Shown here piece after piece: positions 55,801 to 61,800 of a DNA stretch of 64,000 bases (position 1 is the stretch's first letter; every line of letters begins with the position of its first letter). The notes under the pieces are model-generated. The model had not been told where the DNA came from. It saw only the letters and a list, made by a program, of their open reading frames with translations, and made no database searches. Location: the NCBI RefSeq assembly GCF_030463565.1, contig NC_134653.1:31247150-31311149 (forward strand), in the 5' to 3' direction. The translations under genes were made by a program, and so were the position numbers. This stretch comes from Pelecanus crispus. Lineage: Eukaryota > Chordata > Aves > Pelecaniformes > Pelecanidae.

Positions 55801-58800
55801 GAAACCGTCAATCCAGAAGCTACTAGTGGGTTGTCCACTGGGGACAAAAAGAAGACCGCACAAACATCTATTTGCAGAGAGAGGAATTCTGAGCTCGCCA
55901 GGTAGGTCGCTTTGATTCTATAGTTGAGAGTCTAGATTCTGCTTTTCTGTATACCAGTATTTGTAGTGCTCCAGAAAATAATCTGGGTATTCATAAAATT
56001 CTCTTTTTTGCGCTGTGTGTTGTTGTCGACAACTGAAGCTTCTTTTCCTTCTCTTGTTTTGAAATTAATTGGCAAATTCCTTTCTTCTTCTGTATAGGAC
56101 GGATCCTGTGAGGCCATTCATTAGTGGTCATGTTGCAAACAGCATGGCAGCAGAGGTGATCGCTTTGTTACATAGCTTGTTGATGGCACCAGAATCAAAT
56201 GCAGCTCAGATATGGACAACAACTGCTGAAAAAGTAAGCAAACAGAAGATCAAGTATCAATTTCTACACCAAGCATGTATCAAGTAGTTCAGAGAACTTA
56301 ATTATTAGGAATTTCCGAAGCTACTCCTTTCTGATTTACTACTTCTAACGCTTCAAACTGGGATGTGTAACTGCATAGAAGTAGCCCTTTCTAGTAGATG
56401 GTATCCATCTGATGTCTTAGGGTGGAATAAATAATCAAAAATTATCCAGCATTACAGAATATGTTGTCATTCTGTAATTCACCTGTCATTCTTTTCAGTA
56501 ATTAATAATGCTGTCTGTTTAGGGAGTTATCTTGCCTTTGATGGGTAGTTATTCTACCTTTGCTATCCAGTCCTTTTTGCCATGACCTCTGAGGGTGTAA
56601 AGTGTTGGCTGGAAAGTATAGCACATTGCTTTTATGTGCCTCTGAATCCTGTAGCACCTAATTGGTTGCTTAGGCTAAATCCTTGAGTGAAGACTTTTGC
56701 TAAGATTATATACATAACTCTGATTCTGAAAGTTATTGTGGAATGGAGTCAGCTTTGATGGTGTTCACACTTCAGAGAACTTAGAATATTCTGAGTTACA
56801 TAATTTTCTTCAAGAACAAAAATAATTCTTCTGAGACTGTGTGTGGGCTGGAGGCTTGGGGCGTTGTTTTTTGTTTGAATTGTGCTTTGAAGTCATTCTC
56901 TGGTATTTTTGCTTCTGTCTTCAGGTTCTGTCTCGGGCTCTGATGTACATTCCACAACTCGGGAAATATGCAGAGAGTATTTTGGAGAATGGGAGCAGCA
57001 GTGGAAGGAAACTTGCTAAACTTCAAAGAATTGCTCGGCAGGCAGTAGCTGCCCTTTGTGCTCTGGGTGGCTTTAAGGAAACGATTAAAATAGGTTCTGA
57101 AGTTCAGGTAATTGAGCGCTGTCCACCCTTTGTATCTTAAATGAGAATTGGTGCTTTTGACGATGTTTTGCCTGCACTGGCATACTTGTGAAGCAGTGTG
57201 CAGATTGCCTGTGATTGTGAAGCAGTTGCAATAACACTTGCAGAGACTGCTATTGTGTGTTATTCCTGTTTCCTAAAGTACCCAGCTTGAATTGTGTGCT
57301 GAGTTGGTGTGTGGTGTTAAACACTCAGTGTTTCTTGTTTCTAAAGCCTTAAATCTTATGCAGGCCTTCTTTGGTTGTAGGTTTTAGGTAAAGGAATAGC
57401 AGGAAGCGTTGGAGTTGTGGCATCTATTAATGAACAAGAAGGTATAGCAACGGTCAAATTTCCACCTACCAGTATAGACAGTAGAAAGACCTCACAAGCA
57501 TCAGACACATTAACTATTCCATTATCTAGGCTCTGTGTGCCAAGATCTGAGGTACGGTAGTTTTAAGAATCCGATATTAAGTATAATATAAATTATTTTT
57601 ATTTTTGTCATAGAATACTGGCAATTAATCTACGGCATGTAAAAAGTCTGTTTCATCGTTGATTAAATATTATTTGTAAAGTTTGCCTCATTATTTTAAA
57701 CATATCTTAACAATATCTATATTTAAGTTCTCATTCAAGTAACATGGATATTCATCTTTCAGTGCTTAAAGATGTTCCATTGCATACTCTGTTGGTTTTC
57801 TTGGGGTTTGTTTCTGTTTTTTCTTTTTTGACTGGTGTTTGGTGCTGGTTTTGTGATAGTACAAAATGAAAATTAACTCCAGGTAATAAAACGCCCTCAT
57901 TTCTTAGAAACTAACTACTTGAATTTAACTTTTTACCGTGCCCCCCCACCATCAGGCATTGCCTCTTCATAAACTGTCCATTACTGAGAAGGTAGTACAG
58001 GCAGTCCAGTCCATGTTGCTTCCTCAGGAGGGAAGTCTATCTATTCACACCTCACTTCCTGCAACAGGAGATGGCTCAACTCCAGTAATGGCAGTGGTCC
58101 GGCTTCTTGCTGAAATAAGAACCAGGTGAGTCATTGGGTTTTGTGCAGCACCCCAGTCTGTTTTGATACCATACAGAAACGTTCAAGAAAATTGCATGGG
58201 TTCTTGTTTTCTTCCTCTGCGGGTATTGACATACGGCAGCAGGGGACAATGCAAAAATTCTTGTTTGCTTCCTTAAGTACATTTAGTGTCTGGATGTTGT
58301 TAAAATGAGCACCAAAAATAAAGTGCCCCCTGTAACACTGACAATGCATTGAGCGAATGCTTCACATAAGTAAATGTTACGAACCAGGGGAAAGCTGTCA
58401 TTGTGGAAGTTCCAATGGATAGCTAAGCAACCAGACAAAGAAATAGATCAGTTGGTGTGCTGTCTTTTGAAATAGTCTGGATTTCAATACATGTAAAGAC
58501 AGCTTTGAATTCAGCGTACGCTTCTGTAATGCTTTAAATGTATTATTTTTTCCATTAAGAGCATGCCTGGTGATGGCTCAGCTGTTAGAAGACAGCTCAT
58601 TCTGTGAAGAATTCATTCAACAATGTCCAGCTGCGGTAGAAGTTCTTAATTTGGTGGCGCAGGAGTGCAGCCCTGGTAGGTATTCAACACGCTCTTGCAG
58701 CTTCATTGTCGTATTCAGTTCAGAAATGTAACATCTTTTAAAATCATTTCAGTATTTTGTCCTCCAGCCGCTTAATGTTTGATAGCTAGCACAGTATGGC

Positions 58801-61800
58801 ATGTCTGCAGAGCTGTTAACGTAAGAGTAGCTGATAATCAGACTAAATAATTTTAAACATTCGGCATAAAGTTTAGGCCAGAACGTGATTATCCTATGCA
58901 TCACAGAAGATGCAAGTCCTGGGACTAGCTCTCCACTACTATGCTTCTGAACCCTCTCCTCTTTTCTTGCATCCAGTGTAACCTACTCTGTATTCCTTGA
59001 CATTATAATTTATATGTTTTCTTTTTATGACCTTTTTTCCTGTATTAAGAAAGCATTGTAAAAAACTTCTTATCACTGAGCTCTTGATTTCCTTCCCTCT
59101 TATTTAAGCAGTGGGCCCAGCACAAGCCTTAGTTCAGGGGCACGTTTTAAGAGCATGTCAGAGCTTTTCATTGGAGGAAAAGTGGCTGAAGCAAAGGATG
59201 TTAGGGTAGGAACCGAGTGGATTTCAGTACGATCTCCAGTGTATAAGGGAGCATACTGATTTTTTTGATAGTAGGCATAAATTCTTTTGACTTCCTGCTT
59301 TTGCTGGGTCATAAACTTACTCCCTAAAATGAACTTTATGTCTTAACATAACAGTGTCCTTGCTAACCAAATGTAAATTAAACATAAGGAAAACAATTGC
59401 TTGTATACATTTGATTTTGTTCTTAATTTTGTTGATTGGGTAAGTGAGACTATTTGATCAGATCTCTTAAGATGCAAATGTCATATTTGTTTCTATTTAT
59501 CGATATTAAGATTGCATTGTTGGACTCGGGTAACTAGATTTGCTTGGAACCTCATGACTTGCTTTGGTTTGTTGTTACAGGGGAGAGGCTCCTTGTTGTA
59601 GAAATGCAGTGTGAAAGGTTACGAATGTTGTATCGGGACTGTGCTCGACCTCCCCCTCCTCCACTCCAAGCAGACAGAAGACAGGTGAGCACAGAAACAG
59701 TGCTGAGTCTTCTGCCCCTTGCAAATTAAGCCAGCCACTGAGTGCAGAGGGGTCTGCCTGTGGTGCTGGAGCCAAACTGGTTGGATTCTTATTTAAACAT
59801 TTCATTTGATGTACCTTTCTGTAATGGGATGTGATTTGTTGTGATTGCAGTTGTGGTAGTTGCATGTGTTGTAGTAAATGTGCACTTCATGAAAGAATGT
59901 GTCATTGGATTTCAGTAGATGACTTCAGCTGTAATTGGTAGAATAAAATGCTTTGTTCCTGTTTGTAGCCCAAAGAAATCACTTGGAGCCCATCAAGAGT
60001 GTTTCCCCCTGTACGAGCATGCATGTTTTCATCGCATCTCACAGCTGTGACCTTTTTGGCTGATCCTAGTGCAGGTGGAGGACTACCTCGGGGCACATTT
60101 ATCTATGCCACTTCACCAGTTCCAGTACAGGTAAGAACCCATAACTGTACGATAGTTTGTGTCATTTAATATTCAGTAGTGCATAAAAAGAAAGAAAATT
60201 TTCTATTTTACCTATATTTTGTAAATAATTTTAAATAATAATTTTAAATTATCATTATTTTTATTTCTAGGCACCATCATTCTACTGGGAGATTGAAATA
60301 GTTTCCTATGGAGATACAGATGATGACACTGGACCAATAGTTTCATTTGGATTTGCTACAGAAGCTGAAAAACGGGATGGTGCTTGGACAAACCCAGTGG
60401 GCACCTGTCTTTTTCACAAGTACGTTGAGATGTACATCAGAAATCATGGTCTTGCTCAGTACCTTTGTAAGCTGCTTAGGGAGGTGTATTGTGAGCACAT
60501 TGTAGTAGGCAACACGTGCATTTTAATTGAAATGTTAAAATGATGAACTAGAATATCTCCTTATGAAAATGAGAGTTGAGTTGCCTTACTTAGACGTCAG
60601 CTGGTAGCAAGTTGTAATCCTTACTTGTTTCAGTGCTCTCTTTAATTTTCTTCTTGTGTTACTTCTCAGCAATGGGCGAGCAGTGCATTACAATGGCTCC
60701 AGCTTGCTGCAGTGGAAGAGTGTTAGATTGGATGTGACTCTTTCTCCCGGTATGTAAGAGTACAGCTAACTTGCTTATCTGGTAAATCAGAAAATCCTCT
60801 AAATGTAAGGGAAACAGCGGATGAGAAAACAGATTAAATCCATGTTCTTCTTTTGATGATTATCATTTTTCTACAGGTGATGTAGCAGGAATTGGATGGG
60901 AAAGAACAGAAGGAACACCACCCCCTCCAGGGCAGCCAGCCAAAGGCAGAGTTTATTTTACGTATTGTGGGCAGCGACTTGGGCCATATCTAGAAGATGT
61001 CTCCGGTGGAATGTGGCCAGTTGTCCACATTCAGAAAAAGGCAAGTTTTTAACAGAACAGCAACAGCTTGATACATATTCTTTCAGAAATATTAAAAACA
61101 TTATATTGAAAGTATTGAGCCTGCTTACCTATCTATGAAAAAGTACAGTGGAAGTTTTTACCTTTATTGAGTTCAGCTGAGGTATTCCATTACCCTTCCC
61201 AGGTGCATATATGTTTTGTCATTATTTTGAACTTTTTCTGCCCATTAGGACACTAATGTACAGCTGGCTTGATGAGATGGCATTATTCTGTCCTAGTAGC
61301 CCTCCTATTAGTATTCCTTCCCAGCAGTGACCTTGCTTCAAAGTATACTAGTTAGGTATGCTGTATCTTGAAGCTAGAAAAAAGGCAAGTTCAAAGTTTC
61401 TATTTAGAAGCTTCATACTTTCCCTGCTGCATCCAGTTTTATAGCTAGCAATGCTGGGAAAACCATATGGCATGGAGATGTGATCAGCTTATTCCTTTGG
61501 CTGAGTTTTTTAAATGATCAAAGAGAAGGATCAAAACAGTCCACAAGTCATCTTAATGCTTTTATATGCATCTTCTTTCAGAACACGAAAGTCCGTGCTA
61601 ACTTTGGATCTCGTCAATTTGCCTATGCTGAAGGACAGGCTCACAGGAATGCTGCTGATCTGTGTATTGACCTAGCTGAAGAAATAAGTGCCAACTTTGA
61701 AGCGTTGCCTTTTGCCATGGCTTCTGATAGTGATAACGATGCTGGCACCAGCATAGCTTCTGATCCTGGGACCCATGGACCTCCTTGTAGAATTGCTGCT

